From the NCBI GenBank assembly GCA_009103225.1, contig RHPI01000193.1, forward strand, positions 492,650 to 556,649: DNA of 64,000 nt. The letters run 5' to 3'. Both the position numbers and the translations under genes were made by a program. Below, one piece after another: positions 22,714 to 35,099 of the stretch. This DNA comes from Chlorokybus atmophyticus (Eukaryota > Streptophyta > Chlorokybophyceae > Chlorokybales > Chlorokybaceae). Every line of letters begins with the position of its first letter. Within the stretch, counting starts at the first letter, position 1. The notes under the pieces are model-generated. The model was given only the letters and a program-made list of their open reading frames with translations, had not been told where the DNA came from and did no database searches.

Positions 22714-23716
22714 CGATGTGGGGATGTCGGGGAGTTGTGTCGAGAAAGCGGTGGGGTGTAGGGGAGAAGTTGTGTCGGAGTGGGTGGGTGTGGAAGATGT
22801 GTGTCGAGGGGGTGGGTGGAGGTGGGTGGGGTTGGGTTCTGGTGAGGGTGGGTGGGTGGTGTGGGGATGCTGGGTGTGTGGAAAGGGGCGAAGCTGTCGT
22901 GGGTGGGGAGGTGGGGTGGGTGTGGGAGAGTGGGGTGGGTGGTGCGTGTTGGGAGGTGGTGTGTCAAGAGATGAGCTCCAAAACGCTATGTGTATCCTAG
23001 CTCCTCTGCGTGCTGTAATGACTGATAACTACCAGTATCATCAGTTCCACGTGATCGCTGGCAGTGAAGTACAGTCATAGGCTCTTCCTAAGCTTGAGTG
23101 CATCACATAACCAAGAGTCAAGAAATCTGGTTGTGTTGCTTGGTTGCTTGTTGTGGTCTCGCAGTTATTGGTGTGTGATGTTTTGTTTCGTGAATGCTGA
23201 AAGTGATCCCTCCTTGCCGCCGCCCTGAGGCAAGCCTTTGAAGTTGACACACAGTACGTGTTGCTTGTGTGTGTTTTGGTGCGCACGTGACCTGAGCAGA
23301 GAGCCGTCAGATTGCTCCCGAATCACAGCAGACCCGGTCAATCGAACGGTCGGTTGAATCACTGGTCTAGTGTACTTCGAATGAAGCAATCATCAATAGG
23401 TTTGATTCACGACATCACTGATTCAACCATCATAGCGACGGCGGCGTTGTTGTCGGCGGCATTGTTGACGGCATTGTCGTGGGCGCAGTTGCATGGGTAT
23501 CGCACCGCTGGCGACGGCGCTTGCGCACCAAAGTAGAGGTGGGGATCACTTTTACCAGTGCCATTGCCATTGCCATACCATGCTATCCTGCTGCTGCTGC
23601 TGCTGCTAAGCTTGTTGACTTGTTCGCTTGAGCTCGTTCAAATCTTGACCAACTTGTCGCTTTTTATAGCTTGACAGCTCATTCACTGTAACTTGGCACA
23701 TTAGACGCAGTGATGT
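22714..23716. promoter_or_regulatory. G-rich upstream region of ARL6
   Basis: The 220 bp just upstream of the ARL6 start (22735-22960) consist of GGGTGGGTGG-type runs on the plus strand, with clear G-quadruplex potential. Beyond that, the DNA to about 23700 has ordinary composition and a short CTG run at 23590-23607. No gene is seen. Confidence 0.4.
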
Positions 23717-26700
23717 ATGCTAAAGCTTCGCTTTGTTTATTTGAAAGAGAAACAGTTCAATCCTTGTCTTGCACTATATCTGCATGACAAGCTGGTCTCT
23801 GCTTTGCTTGCGGTCAACTTTGCGTTAGGGTTTGGGCTGAGAGGCGAAGCATTGCGGCGTTCATACCGGCTTGTAAGTGCGGCGTGCGGCGTTCATACCG
23901 GCGCTGCTGGCGCCGAGAACGATTCTGCTGAAGTGTTGGTAAGCTTGGTGCTCTTCAGCTTGCAATTGCACAGTACGCATGTATGGTCTTGCATCGAAGC
24001 TTATACCACCACATGCCATGCACACACTGTTTTTGAAGCTGCGCTATCAAGCAATTGTATAGTAGTTTCCAGTTGAATCTCAAAGACCAGACCAACCAGC
24101 ATGCAGCATGTGTACGCAACAACAGAGAGATAATAAGAGCGCACTGTAGTATTGTAATTAAACCCTGTTGTACTAGATGCTATGCTGCGTGCGCGTGTGC
24201 GCGCACTATGGTCTCTGCTATCCTGTGATGTGCCCATGATGTTAAGCCTTGAACGCGTGTTGCATTGACAATGTGGAACATGACAGGTTCGGGGCTTCAT
24301 CCATGACGCGCTGTACCACCCGCAGAAAGGCTTCTTTACCGCCAACTCAGGCGTTGTTGGCCGCCTGCCACAACCCATCGACTTCAAGTCCCTTTCAGGT
24401 ACTATTATTAGAGTTCTGCGTGCGTGTGTGCATGCGTGCTTGTATGCAAGCACACACATACGCACATGTGCACAATCGTACATGCGCATTAAGTGTGCAC
24501 GCGCACAAACATGTGCGTGCTCGCACACAAGCCACAACTCATGGATGTGCACACAAGCGCGGGCACACCCATGCGCACGCGTGTATGAACCCGCGCATGG
24601 ACATCATTGCACACATCATGCGTGCAGGCACACACGCACCGATGCATTCCGTGTCACACAAGGCACGAACATGGGCACATATGGGCACGCATTGATGACC
24701 ACGTGATCTACACATACCTAAGCATCAAGGAACCCCATTTTGTAGGTGAAGCTGAGTATCGGCGCACTCTCGCTAGTATTTACAAGCAGCTTCGGGTGTC
24801 TTGGCTCACACCCGTGGAGATCTTCCAGGCAAGAATATCATTTCAGCAGTCAGCAGTTCATGCGTGAAACAAGTCCTCCATTCGTATGTATTCCCTTGGG
24901 TAGTGCATGACATGTGTGTGTGTGTCTTTCAGCCATGGTATGCCAGTGCCATAGCGGATTACATCCTCCAGAAGCACTCCAAGCTGTCTGCACCACTGAA
25001 GGTGAGATCCATGTAGTTGGGTTATGCAAATACGCGACTGTGAGGGTGTGCGTGTATCTTGCGTGCTCACATGCATTATGTGCTGTACATGCAAGTAAAC
25101 TTTTACATAGCCGTGTCGTCACAGGCGTGCGTGTGTGCATGTGTATGCTTGTTTGGCATGTAAGACCTGCAGGAATGAAGAAACACATACAAAGTCGTTG
25201 GCATGCATGTTTGACTCCGTTCATGTCATCTCAGATCTACGAGATTGGGGGTGGAAACGGCACGTGCGCAGTAAACATACTGCATCACCTGCAGCAACAC
25301 GCCTCACCAGAAGTTTTCAACTCGCTCTCTTACACGTACGTATTCTATGCACCATATTTGTTGCTTGTTAAATGTGTGGTCAGTGTGACTCATGTGGCTT
25401 TGGCATCAGATCAGTGGAGATCAGCGCCCAGCTGGCAGCGCTGCAAAAGAGCCGAGTGCACGCGCATGAAGGGTTTCGGGGCAAGTACTCTGTTGTTCAG
25501 GGAAGCGCCTCTGATCCTAGCACATGGGGTAAGTTGTTGGTGATGATAGTTTATTCTATGCATAGATAGTGGCAGTGTTTGGCTGTGTGTATGCTGATTA
25601 GGTTAACAGTTACAACATTCTGTGTTTAACTCCCTACCTGCAGGGTCCCAAGATGCTTCTCCTTGCTTCATTATACTGTTAGAGGTACACTTGTTCACCT
25701 GTATCATGTCCTCATGAGTAGCTATCCTAATTCCATCACATCTTAGGATCCATGTCACACATATCATTCACACCACACGCAGTACACACACCACCGGTGT
25801 ACTGTGTGTTGAGTTCACAAAGTGCGTGCATGTACCAACAACACACTCACCCACACTAATGAATTCAGGTGCTGGACAATCTCCCTCACGACAGAGTAGT
25901 ATTCAAGCGCCTCCAGCAAGAACAAGCCTCTCAACCCTTCCAAACCAGTGTGATAATGGACCAAACCATCAACCAACTCAGAGAAGTGTTGCGGCCAGTA
26001 ACGGACAGGCTCATCACACGGTGTTTGGCTGCTGAAGTGGAGTTGAGGAAAGATGATGCAAAGTCAGTTTGGATGTGGCTGCGGATGATAGGAAACGTTG
26101 GGAGCGGGGAGGATATTGCGTGGATGCCCACTGCTTGCCTGGTAGGTTGTTGTGGTTGTGGTTGTGGTTGTGGTTTTGGTTGTGGTCAGTCTCTGAGACA
26201 GACAGCATACGTACAGGCCCTTGTAGATACGCTACACGCGATGCGCCCCTCGCACGCCCTCATCGCGGCGGACTTTAACAGCCTGCCGGAGGCAATTGTG
26301 CCGGGGAGGCGCGCGCCGCTGGTCTCCAGCATTGTGAGTGAGAGCTTGGTGTGTGTATGTGGGTGTGGGTGGGTATATGTGCGCGCACGTGCAGGCGCGC
26401 GCACACCTGCATGCATTTGTGCATGTGTGTGTGTGTGTGTGTGCGTGTGCGTGCGTGTGCGTGTGCGTGTGCTTGTGCTTGTGCTTGTGCGTGTGTATGT
26501 GTTTTCTGGTGTGGGTGGGTTGAACTTCAAGTAGTACTGTTAATGAGCGCGGGGTCATATTGTGTACGCAGGTGGATGGCGTCAACCAGGACCACAGCAC
26601 TTATCTTGTACCGCAGGTCAGTGCTCATATCTTCATGTTACATACATCTTTCTACTTGGCCTAATTGATGATGGTTTACATGATGTACATCATGTACATC

Positions 26701-27308
26701 TTTGACACAATGTACACACTATGCGTAGTGTGGATGTTCATTTCCTGAGACCCACTGGCATCATCAACTTATTGTATGCGCATCTGGCTGTACACACGGG
26801 CACACGCACACAGCAGCGCTTTGGCATGGTTCTGTACATCTCGTTGCGCTGTCCTGCCTTGTTTGCTGAAGGCACTATGCCAGTGCCTTACCACCAGAAC
26901 ATAGGCTTTTTCACGCTGATAGTCACTTTCCTCAACAGTTTGTAGGCACTGCTCACTACTGGCATTAAAGTATGCTAGTATCCAGGGCTCTGCGGATATT
27001 TTCTTCCCAACCAACTTCAAGCTGCTGCAACGCCTCGACTGTGCGGCCGCAACACAATCAGGACAGACAGGTGTTACCCCCGACACAACAACAGCGGTGA
27101 GTGCATGTCACGTTGATGTGTTCCCGCCAGATTCCATTAGTGGTTTGCTTGACTTGTGTTTGGTGTCCGCTTGCAGTTGACAACAGCAGAATTTATGAAA
27201 AAGCATGCTGATGTTGGCCAAACGCGCACTCGACGGGGGTACAACCCACTTCTGGAGGACTTCACCAACACGCGGTTGTATCTGTCCAACTGGCATGACA
27301 TATGCTGA
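23717..27308 (+). CDS. MidA/DUF185-family SAM-dependent methyltransferase
   Basis: A Rossmann-fold methyltransferase of the DUF185 (Methyltransf_28) family, which includes mitochondrial complex I assembly factor NDUFAF7. Eleven exons close in phase: 24287-24398, 24746-24828, 24933-25001, 25235-25335, 25410-25528, 25644-25684, 25869-26141, 26217-26333, 26572-26616, 26986-27096 and 27177-27308. Motifs: FIHDALYHPQKGFFT at the N-terminus, PWYASAIADYIL, the SAM-binding loop IYEIGGGNGTCAVNILHHLQ, CFIILLEVLDNLPHDRV, IAADFNSLPEA, and a late VDGVNQDHSTYLVPQGSADI. The layout is closer to the fungal-type branch than to human NDUFAF7. One intron (24829-24932) has a GC donor. The 5' end is uncertain: a frame from 23717 ending at a GTAAGT near 23873 could be the first exon and is phase-compatible, but it lacks family similarity. 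Whether it methylates the same arginine as NDUFAF7 is unknown. Confidence 0.82.
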
Positions 27309-28203
27309 GCCACTGATTGATATATATATATATATATATATATAATTGTTGGACTTCACATCAGACTTCAGTGTGTGACTGAATATGACTCTAATTCGCA
27401 AAACAAGTGTTGATCATCTGCCAAAGAGCGAAGTGGCTGCAACAGGTATTGCTCTGTGTTTATGCGCCTCTTGTGTGATTGAATCGTTGTGTAATGACAG
27501 TTACACGCTTGGCACAGAGAGTCTGATGCGCTGGTTGTTGCAGGGACTTGGAGCCTGTCAAGTCGCTTCAAACCATTTGCATCTGTTCCAGTGCATATCT
27601 GCATACCTTCAATGAGTGGAACAATTTGCTGTTCAACAGCTGCTCTATGACATAGGAGATGAGCCTCTTGGCGTTGCTATGTTCCTTCGTTACTGCTTCA
27701 GTCCTTGTCTTTGGTGTGCAAAGGATGTGGCACGGTATTGCCAACCGGTCTTGCAATCTGGGTACTTACACTATGTACTGAAACAGTGCACAACAGGACA
27801 ATAATATGCTGCAGTGCACGAAAGGATATCAATAACTGGCGTATGCACAAGAAGTGTATGTGGTCAGCAAATTTGCTGCGGACACTACGCCATGATTCGC
27901 GTTTGTGCTGTTTCTACCTCTAATTGTAGGGCCGCATGACCACAGCTCCTGTGCTTGTGTGATTGTGCTTGTGTTTGTGCACCTAGACTCCTGAAGAGTA
28001 TATGCAATAGTAATACAATGGATGCAACAACTGCTATAGTGAATGGCACAACAAGCACAACACGCAATGCTGGAGGCCTGCATGCCAGAGTCACTCTGCA
28101 CAGCCAGTTGGTAACATTACATTACCTTCACCTGCAACCTGCCCACAATTGAAAACAATCTACTTGCAACACTGCCTTATGGCGCTACTGAACAGGTAAT
28201 GAA
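27309..28203. other. Tail-to-tail gap with (TA)12
   Basis: The 3' flanks of two converging genes. A (TA)12 microsatellite lies at 27321-27344, just after the methyltransferase stop. The rest has short frames only. Confidence 0.5.
27321..27344. repeat. (TA)12 microsatellite
   Basis: Uninterrupted TA repeat, 12 bp after the methyltransferase stop codon. Confidence 0.95.
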
Positions 28204-30698
28204 TTATACAGATATGCCAAGGTTGGCTATAGAGTCAATGCGCTTCAATAGCTCTCTCCTTTGCGCAGCTGCTGCAGCAGATGTCTTTGCTACCTGTTGC
28301 ACACGATAATCACTGCCAATGCCTACAACAACAAGCCGAGTCGTTTCTCATGACCTGCAACACAAAACAACTGTGCTTCTCTGCAGCAACAATGCATACC
28401 TCTCCTCTCAAATCCAGGGCGTAGCCGCTCCTCATTAACCGCAACTCCTCAATTAGGTCTATCACAACGAACGCATCAGAATTGTCATCAACAATGATCA
28501 TAATGCTGCGTGTATAGTAGATAGTAGATCAGTGTCGCACACACCATCTGCTGCCCTCTCTTGTTTTGAAGTTGCCTTCGCCAAAGACCTTAGCTGTGAA
28601 CCGGCCGCCCTGCCATTGAGTACACATTGACATGGTGCGCATGTCAAGATGTTGCCAGAATAATGCAGGAAACAACTGCGCAACGAAGCAAAGAAGTGTG
28701 TCTTACTTCAACTTGCTCTGCCCTCGCGTGAACTCGCTTTCTGCAAGTGCCGCACGTTCCTACAAGAGAAACCACGCTTGGTATGACTATTCTGTACAAA
28801 CAGCGCACTATGCAACATTGGCACTTTGCATTCCCCCTCACCTCAAGCTTCTGAACTTCACGCTGCAACTCTTCCATTGCGGTTTTCTGACTGTTCACTC
28901 TTGCTTCAGCAGCTTTGAATGCAGCCTGCATAAGATAGTTCAGTGATTGGCTGCCAGGTTGTAAATGCGCAAGCTGCAAATGCACAGACAGGTAAGAGAG
29001 ACACACCCACACATACCAGAAGCAATTCCAACTATGTGCATCACACTGACACACACAGAGTGCATCAACAGTTTTGCTAAGGAATGTTGCACACTGTGTG
29101 TCAACCATGCGTCAGCTGTTGCAAGAGAGTGTGCTTGCCTCTTCTGTTTGCCACCGTCCCAATGTTGAGCGCAGTAGAAACCTCCGAGGACCTGTGATTG
29201 CACTGTATGTTACATCACAAGCACCCTGACTTGCAAGCGCATAGATGGCAACCACTCGCACCAGATGCAATGAGACTGCTGTTTTGTAAAGCACCGCAGC
29301 AGTCGCATATGACGGACAACCGCGGAGATACGCCTTGCACAGCCAACCAGAACGGGAGAATCACTGGTGACATACCTCGCATACCAAGCAGCAGCGATGC
29401 GCCACCAACTGCAAGCGCAGTGTTTGGGTTTTCAACGAGCCAATTGACTCCGCCTATGTAAGCGTGGTGTCATTGTTAAGCTTGCATGCGTGCGTGCGTG
29501 CATGAGTGTGCGTGTGGGGGTATTAACTCAAGTATATCTGACTGCACGATCACACAATATGAAACAACGATATTTAGGACAGCAGTGTGTTGTAGTCAAA
29601 TGTCAAATCGCATGAAAGGAGACGTGACTGTTTTGTGCATCAGTAAGGAACTTACTGTGTAGATGACCAAAAAACACATCCTCATAATGCCTGTACACTT
29701 CAGTCCATTGACTTAGCGCACCCTGCAACGTTGTGTAACGCATTGCGATCAGGTAATGATGGCATTCAACCCTAATGCTTCAACACCAGCAACATGCATT
29801 AACAAGCATCAACGCCTTACCGACGCCTCCCCCGCTTGCTGCCTGGCAATCTCCAATGCTGCTGCCGAGCCAGTAGTAGCCTGAGGAAATGCCATCAATG
29901 CAGACCGATGTGTAGGTGTTTTTAAGGTGTTTTGGCATGTGTTGCGTATGTGAATTAGTACTTGAGGTTCCATTTGTGGTCTCTGTGTGCAAACTCTATG
30001 TAGATGTTTGTCTGGCTTACAGTGCATGCGCATGGTTCCTAAAGGCGTTCAGCATAAAAGCATTGCTTGTGTGAAGACCGACAACTCCAACGTGGCACAC
30101 AAGCATGCACTCTACAGTGACGAGCGTATGCATGTGTTGTGTGAATAGGACTTGGGTCAAAATATTATCGTAGCAATATATTGGACTGGTGCATGTGATC
30201 TACGGTTGATGAAGCGACTAATGGTATCTTCCAACATGTATACAAAAGATAGAGCCCTCATTGCAGCAAGCCACATGAACTGCCAATGCGGTATGCACAT
30301 TGGGTAAAGACAGCCATGCAAATTGTAACGTACTGTATGTGATAACAGTGCTTGAGGCCCAGGCAGCTTGTAAACAAGATTCCTGCTTGCAACAACACAT
30401 GCGGTTCGCCAAAGCACATATGTGCAACAGTACCTTTTGCACCGCTTGATCTGTGACGGAATCCACCACTCTCCTGATCTCCTCAACCCTAGAGCACAGG
30501 GAGCATTTAAACCATCAACTCAACAACGACTGATCAACTCAAAACCAACTAGCCTACAGACATAAAGCCAAACGACATATTAACTAGCAATGTGACGAGC
30601 ACACTAAGCAAATGCCCTTATTACCGGTCAGGGGTGCCCTTCAACCAAGCAGAGGCGTCCCCCCGCCTCGCATCCGCCCACTCCCTCGCACGATCCAT
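28204..30698 (-). CDS. RHIP1: RHIP1-like coiled-coil protein
   Basis: Matches the plant protein known from Arabidopsis as RGS1-HXK1-interacting protein 1, linked there to glucose sensing. Eleven exons close in phase: 30625-30698, 30434-30488, 29821-29880, 29656-29722, 29376-29453, 29139-29191, 28842-28973, 28707-28759, 28545-28609, 28400-28458 and 28204-28293, giving 261 aa. The core is VYRHYEDVFFGHLHSG, then a short hydrophobic stretch (PNTALAVGGASLLLGMRG), then the signature GPRRFLLRSTLGRWQTEE, recalled from the plant family as GPRRFLFRHTLGRFQSEE. After this come coiled-coil helices (EARVNSQKTAMEELQREVQK, ERAALAESEF) and a C-terminal KRIDSIANLGISV like the plant KRIMKISDLGIPV. The intron after LGRWQTEE has a GC donor (29138). 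The family name is from memory; the partner proteins in an alga are unknown. Confidence 0.82.
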
Positions 30699-31620
30699 GT
30701 CTCTCGTTTTCCTCCTCCTCCTCCTCCTCCTCCTCCTGCTCGTCCTCCTCCTCGTCCTCCGCCTGCTCCACTATCGCCAACAAAGCTCGCAAACAAACCC
30801 TAAGCAACCTCTAATTCCATAATCTTATTGCATTAAACAGGCATCAACACGTTAGCTACACATCTCCCGCAAACTCACGTGCCTTATTGACAATGTATTG
30901 ACAAAACTGTTACTGAGTACTGCAATGCCGTGTGGACCTCAATAACTAACGTTAGTGTGTGCAACGTTTTGAAGCGTTTGTTTTGCGCTCAAACTTTTGC
31001 CGCTAAGTGCTTGCAGCTTGTTCATTGGCGGCAAGGTGGTTGATGCTGGCGGCGGTGTCGGGGCGGATGTGCTTGAGGTTGTCATCGTGAAGAAGTGGTA
31101 CTGGCTTGGGCGTCACTGGAGTGCAGCGGTCGGCAACGTGGACTTGTGCGCTCCCCGCTGCCACACAGCTTGTCAGCTGGGCTTGTCAGGTGACAGGCTG
31201 TGTGAGCAATGCTGCTGATTAACTGTTATCTGACTGATGGGATGGCGTCAAACTGTGTCTGAGCTTTGCCATACAAGCTCCCAGCTATATAATTACATGT
31301 AGTATTGCGGTTGGGCTCTGTGAGCCGCTAGTTGTAAGGCAGTAGAGCCGGTGTTGTCGCTAGGGGGCCAGCCTTGCTGTACTCGCATGGAGTCAAGCAC
31401 AGGTCCTGCTTGTGTATGTGCGTGGCATGCTTTAACACTTACCCTGCAAAGAGCATTATGCATTTCACTGCAAGCTTCTCTCTTCTTTCCGCATTGGTAT
31501 TGTGTATTGCTGATGTCTGTGTTTTCATAGGACAAAATTGTGTAGGCTTTTGTAAAGTTCAGCTGAATCTTGAGCGTGTCCTGTATTGTTCGCTTTACTT
31601 ACTGTTTTATGGTCAAACAG
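30699..31620. promoter_or_regulatory. Divergent region with telo-box and TCC repeat
   Basis: A (TCC)n/(CTCC)n run at 30711-30760 lies directly upstream of the RHIP1 start, and a perfect telo-box AAACCCTAA at 30795-30803. The first exon of the following plus-strand gene probably lies between 30990 and 31190 (a Val/Gly-rich frame that can splice at 31191 into 31621), but it has no in-frame ATG that I can defend. Confidence 0.4.
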
Positions 31621-33769
31621 CGCCATCTGGTGTGAAAGGAGGAGAGTCGGCTGTGCCAAAGGATCTATACCAGCAAGAGTCTGCGCTGCTCGAGCTTCTG
31701 CATCAGGTACGCCCTGCGTCAAGCTTGCAAAGCTAATTAAGAAGTCAGTGCTTGTACTTGCTGACTTGCCAGACACAACCTTGCAACCTATTTTGCATTA
31801 GTCTTCATCTGCTGTCTTTCCAAGCCTTGCTGCATTGAAAGTTGATGCAAGTTGGTGCACGCATGCAGTGAAGTGCAATGCCTTGAGACTTAATGCTGTA
31901 TGCATGCGCGCGCACGCGCGAGTGTGTGTGTACATACGTATACGTGTGCATGGTATATACGCCTTGCTGATGCAATCCAGTCTCTATTGCACGCAGTTGA
32001 GTTTATACTATATGAATTCTTTTGCAGGGCCGTCTGAATGGTTCCTTGTCGGACCAGGCGCTCGTGACAGCCTGCAAGTACTTCTTGCATCACGGCCACA
32101 GTAGGCATCTGCTGGATGCCGCTATTTCGACACAACTGTTGTCAGTAGCACATATCAGTCTTTGGTGTCTGCTAACATGTCCTTTTTTCCTCCCCTGCTT
32201 GGCAGACGCTTTGAACAGCGGCGCTGATTTGCACAACAGATTGAAGGACTTGGCGTATGTGTGGAGTTGTTGTGACTCGAGCGTGACTATGCCACCACAA
32301 GCAGAATCCCCAATTTACGCGCATCGCTTCTTTGCTCGAGCTGGCGTGTCCGACTACTCTGCTAGCAAACTCGGCGTGAGCCCCTTAGAACAACAACACA
32401 AACAACATCACCATCAACAACAACAAAAACAGCAGCAGCAGCAGCAACAGTGCGAAAGCACGCCAGTATCAGCGTGCAAATCTGATGAAGAGCAAAGCAG
32501 CTTTGGAGTGTTGGAAGTCAGCATGAGTGAGACAAGCGAAACAGTCACATTGACAGACCCAATGCAAAGCACGCCAGCTGTCGTGAAGCATGTTGGGTTG
32601 TATGATGACACGCCCGAGTCATGTGGCGGCGGGTGTTCATCATCCTCAGGGGAGGATTCGCACAGCACGTGTACGCAACAGTCGGTGGCCGACAGCGTGT
32701 GCTCGGCGAGCATGTTGGGATTAATCAGCGCCTGCGCAGCCCTCGCTGATGCAGCAGCAGGCATGCAAACCACTGTGAAGAGCATTGAAGCCAGCATGGG
32801 GATGGCGCAGGCCACCATTGAGGAGAAAAATGCAACTATCAGTGACATGAAACAGCATGTCCGCGAAGAAAGGCAGAGATCCATGGTAAGTACAATGCGT
32901 GCATGTTGTAATGATGCAAGTTCAGGTGTCATTGCAGCTTTAGGCTGCTCTTGTTGCGTATGTGTATGTGCACGCGCCTGTGCGTGTGTGTGCGCGCGCG
33001 CGCGTGTGTTTGCCTCTGCGTGCGCTTGTGTGGGCTTGTGCAGGCGCCTGTGTCTCTGTGTGTACTTGTGCATAGAAATGTGTGTATCTGCGTGCGCATG
33101 CGTCCGTGCGCGTGCATGTAGTCACATTCACCCATGCTTACAGATGGCTATGCGGGCGATGGTGCTGCAAGCAATCGCCCTCTCTGCTGTGCACAAGCGG
33201 GCGCAAACACAGGTCACCTCGAGCAAGGTTCGTGCGCAGTGAGTGAACTACAACACAACTATGATACAACTATGACGGAGACTTACCCACCTTTTACATG
33301 TTATTGTGCTTTGCAGAAATTGTCACCTCTTCGTGTGCAACGCGCCGACCTGCGCATGACTCCATTCATACACAGCAAAGAAGTGGGCTTGTGCGCATGC
33401 AACCGCAACCTGCAGCAGCTTCTCGCGTCATTACAATGCTGCGAGCGCCACCACATTAACACTAGCAATACATCCAATGTCAAGCTGCAACCTCTCGATT
33501 CCAGCGCAAGGCTTGCGCCAGCTGGCGAGAAGAGCGCTTCCGAAGAAGAGGGCGTGCAAGCCAGCGTAAAGAGGATCGACTTTGATGAAGCGGATGATAA
33601 TAGCAGCGCCGCTGTCATCAACAACAGCAAGCACCAAAGGGTGTCGCTGATGACGTGGGCGTTTACGGGCTGGCGAGGCTTTTTGTTGATCGTCGTCGTT
33701 TGCTATTTGCTGCAGAGCCTCCGCACGATGTCCGTTAGCAGAGATGAGGGCAGGTTCTTCCCAACATGA
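31621..33769 (+). CDS. PolyQ, tail-anchored hypothetical protein
   Basis: Exons 31621-31706, 32028-32885, 33144-33227 and 33317-33769 join in frame to a TGA stop. The 5' exon is missing from the model. The first part is helical (DLYQQESALLELLHQ). A His/Gln tract (about 32388-32451, mixed CAA/CAG codons) follows, then a Ser/Thr/Glu-rich acidic region, and a helical segment that ends in the Met/Arg-rich exon 33144-33227. The last exon ends with one hydrophobic helix (GFLLIVVVCYLLQSLRTM) 13 residues before the stop, the form of a tail-anchored membrane protein. No catalytic motif is visible and I do not recognise the family. Exon 32028-32885 contains a pyrimidine-rich stretch ending in CTTGGCAG (32182-32205) that could be an extra acceptor, but the unspliced frame is fully open and phases agree. 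Confidence 0.65.
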
Positions 33770-35099
33770 AGGCGGTACATTTACAAAGTAAGCCCCATTC
33801 AACAACTGTATAGCTTCTAACTTTATCATACTTATTCAGTCTGTTTGCTGTTCTCCGGTTTTTGTAATCTGTGAGAATTTCATGGTGTACTTTGTACACG
33901 TTGTTGCAAATGCCTCTACTTGGGCTTGCCTACATGTGTTCATGGCCGCTGGCATCTGATTTTGCTATTGCACATGAAACATCTTGCTGCATGATTGCAT
34001 TTGCTAGCATTGTAACCAAAATACATGTTCCATTACAGATGACACTAATACTTCTATGATGTGTACAAGATATGCAATGTGGTGCATATGACCATGCTGA
34101 CACGTGTGTGACCTTTGTACACAATCCGCTACGTCATTGCTCATGCACAGTGTCATTCATCACACGCATGCATCGGCACAGCACGCAGTCTGCACTCACC
34201 CTCACGTATATACCACCACCGGGCTATACTACTGCACTATGTACATTACTACCTACTCCACCACCCCGATAGTCATGCAAGTTATGCATGCATCACAATG
34301 TAATCACCTGCACAAGCACGAGCAGCAGCGTTAATGGGGGCAGTCAACGGCTGTAGTGTTGCAGCAGCAACAACGCAGCCTGCAGCATAGTAACGGCTCT
34401 CCCTGCCTCCCTGTCTCCCTCGTCCTTCCTCCACCCCCTCTCTCTCTTCCTTCCCCTCCCCCTCCTCTGCCTCTGCCTCTCCCTCCTCCTCCTCCTCCTC
34501 CCACTCCGCTGCTGTTGCAGTCGCAAACCTTGTTGTTGCTGGAGGAGCAGGGCCCCACTGCCCCGCCCCTCAGCCCTCCCCCTTCCCACGCGCAGTGAAG
34601 GTAGTGCCTCGCAGGGCCCCTCTGCCCCGCCCCTCTGCTCTGCCCCTCGCGCTGACATCGTTATCGCTTTTGCTTGCACCGCACTGCGCGGTGCTGCTGT
34701 GTTGTTGCCGGCAGTTAGGCGCTGCTTGTGGGGTTGGGTGGTGGGGTTGCGGTTGGGGTTGGTCATGCTGCAGGAACTCAGGTCGTGGGTTGTCTGTGAT
34801 GCCATTACAAACGTGGTGATTATTGATGATACTGACATGCGGACTACCCCCAATCACACTTGCTACATCATTCCCCTGTTTGCATGGGCACACAACACAA
34901 CCTCTTGTTAGCCACACAGTCACACGCGAGAATTCTGCAAGGCAGCAAGCAATCACTCCGCGACATGCAGCACAGCCATAAATAGCAACAAACCAATGCT
35001 ATTGATGCGTGTCAACCGATGCACACAATGGATCCAACAACTGACACAACAAATTTTCCAACAACCAACTAGGACTGTACACGTGAGCTAGAGGGAATC
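33770..35099. other. Intergenic with one dispersed-repeat copy
   Basis: Converging 3' flanks. A copy of the ACCACCGGGCT repeat lies at 34190-34320. A CT-rich low-complexity run (TCC/CCT/CTG) spans about 34395-34600. Long open frames here come from the low-complexity DNA and show no domain. Confidence 0.45.

Noticed and set aside
26338-26668. Cys/Val-rich plus-strand frames across 26338-26668
   Set aside because: They are translations of the TGTGTGCGTG tract in a methyltransferase intron.
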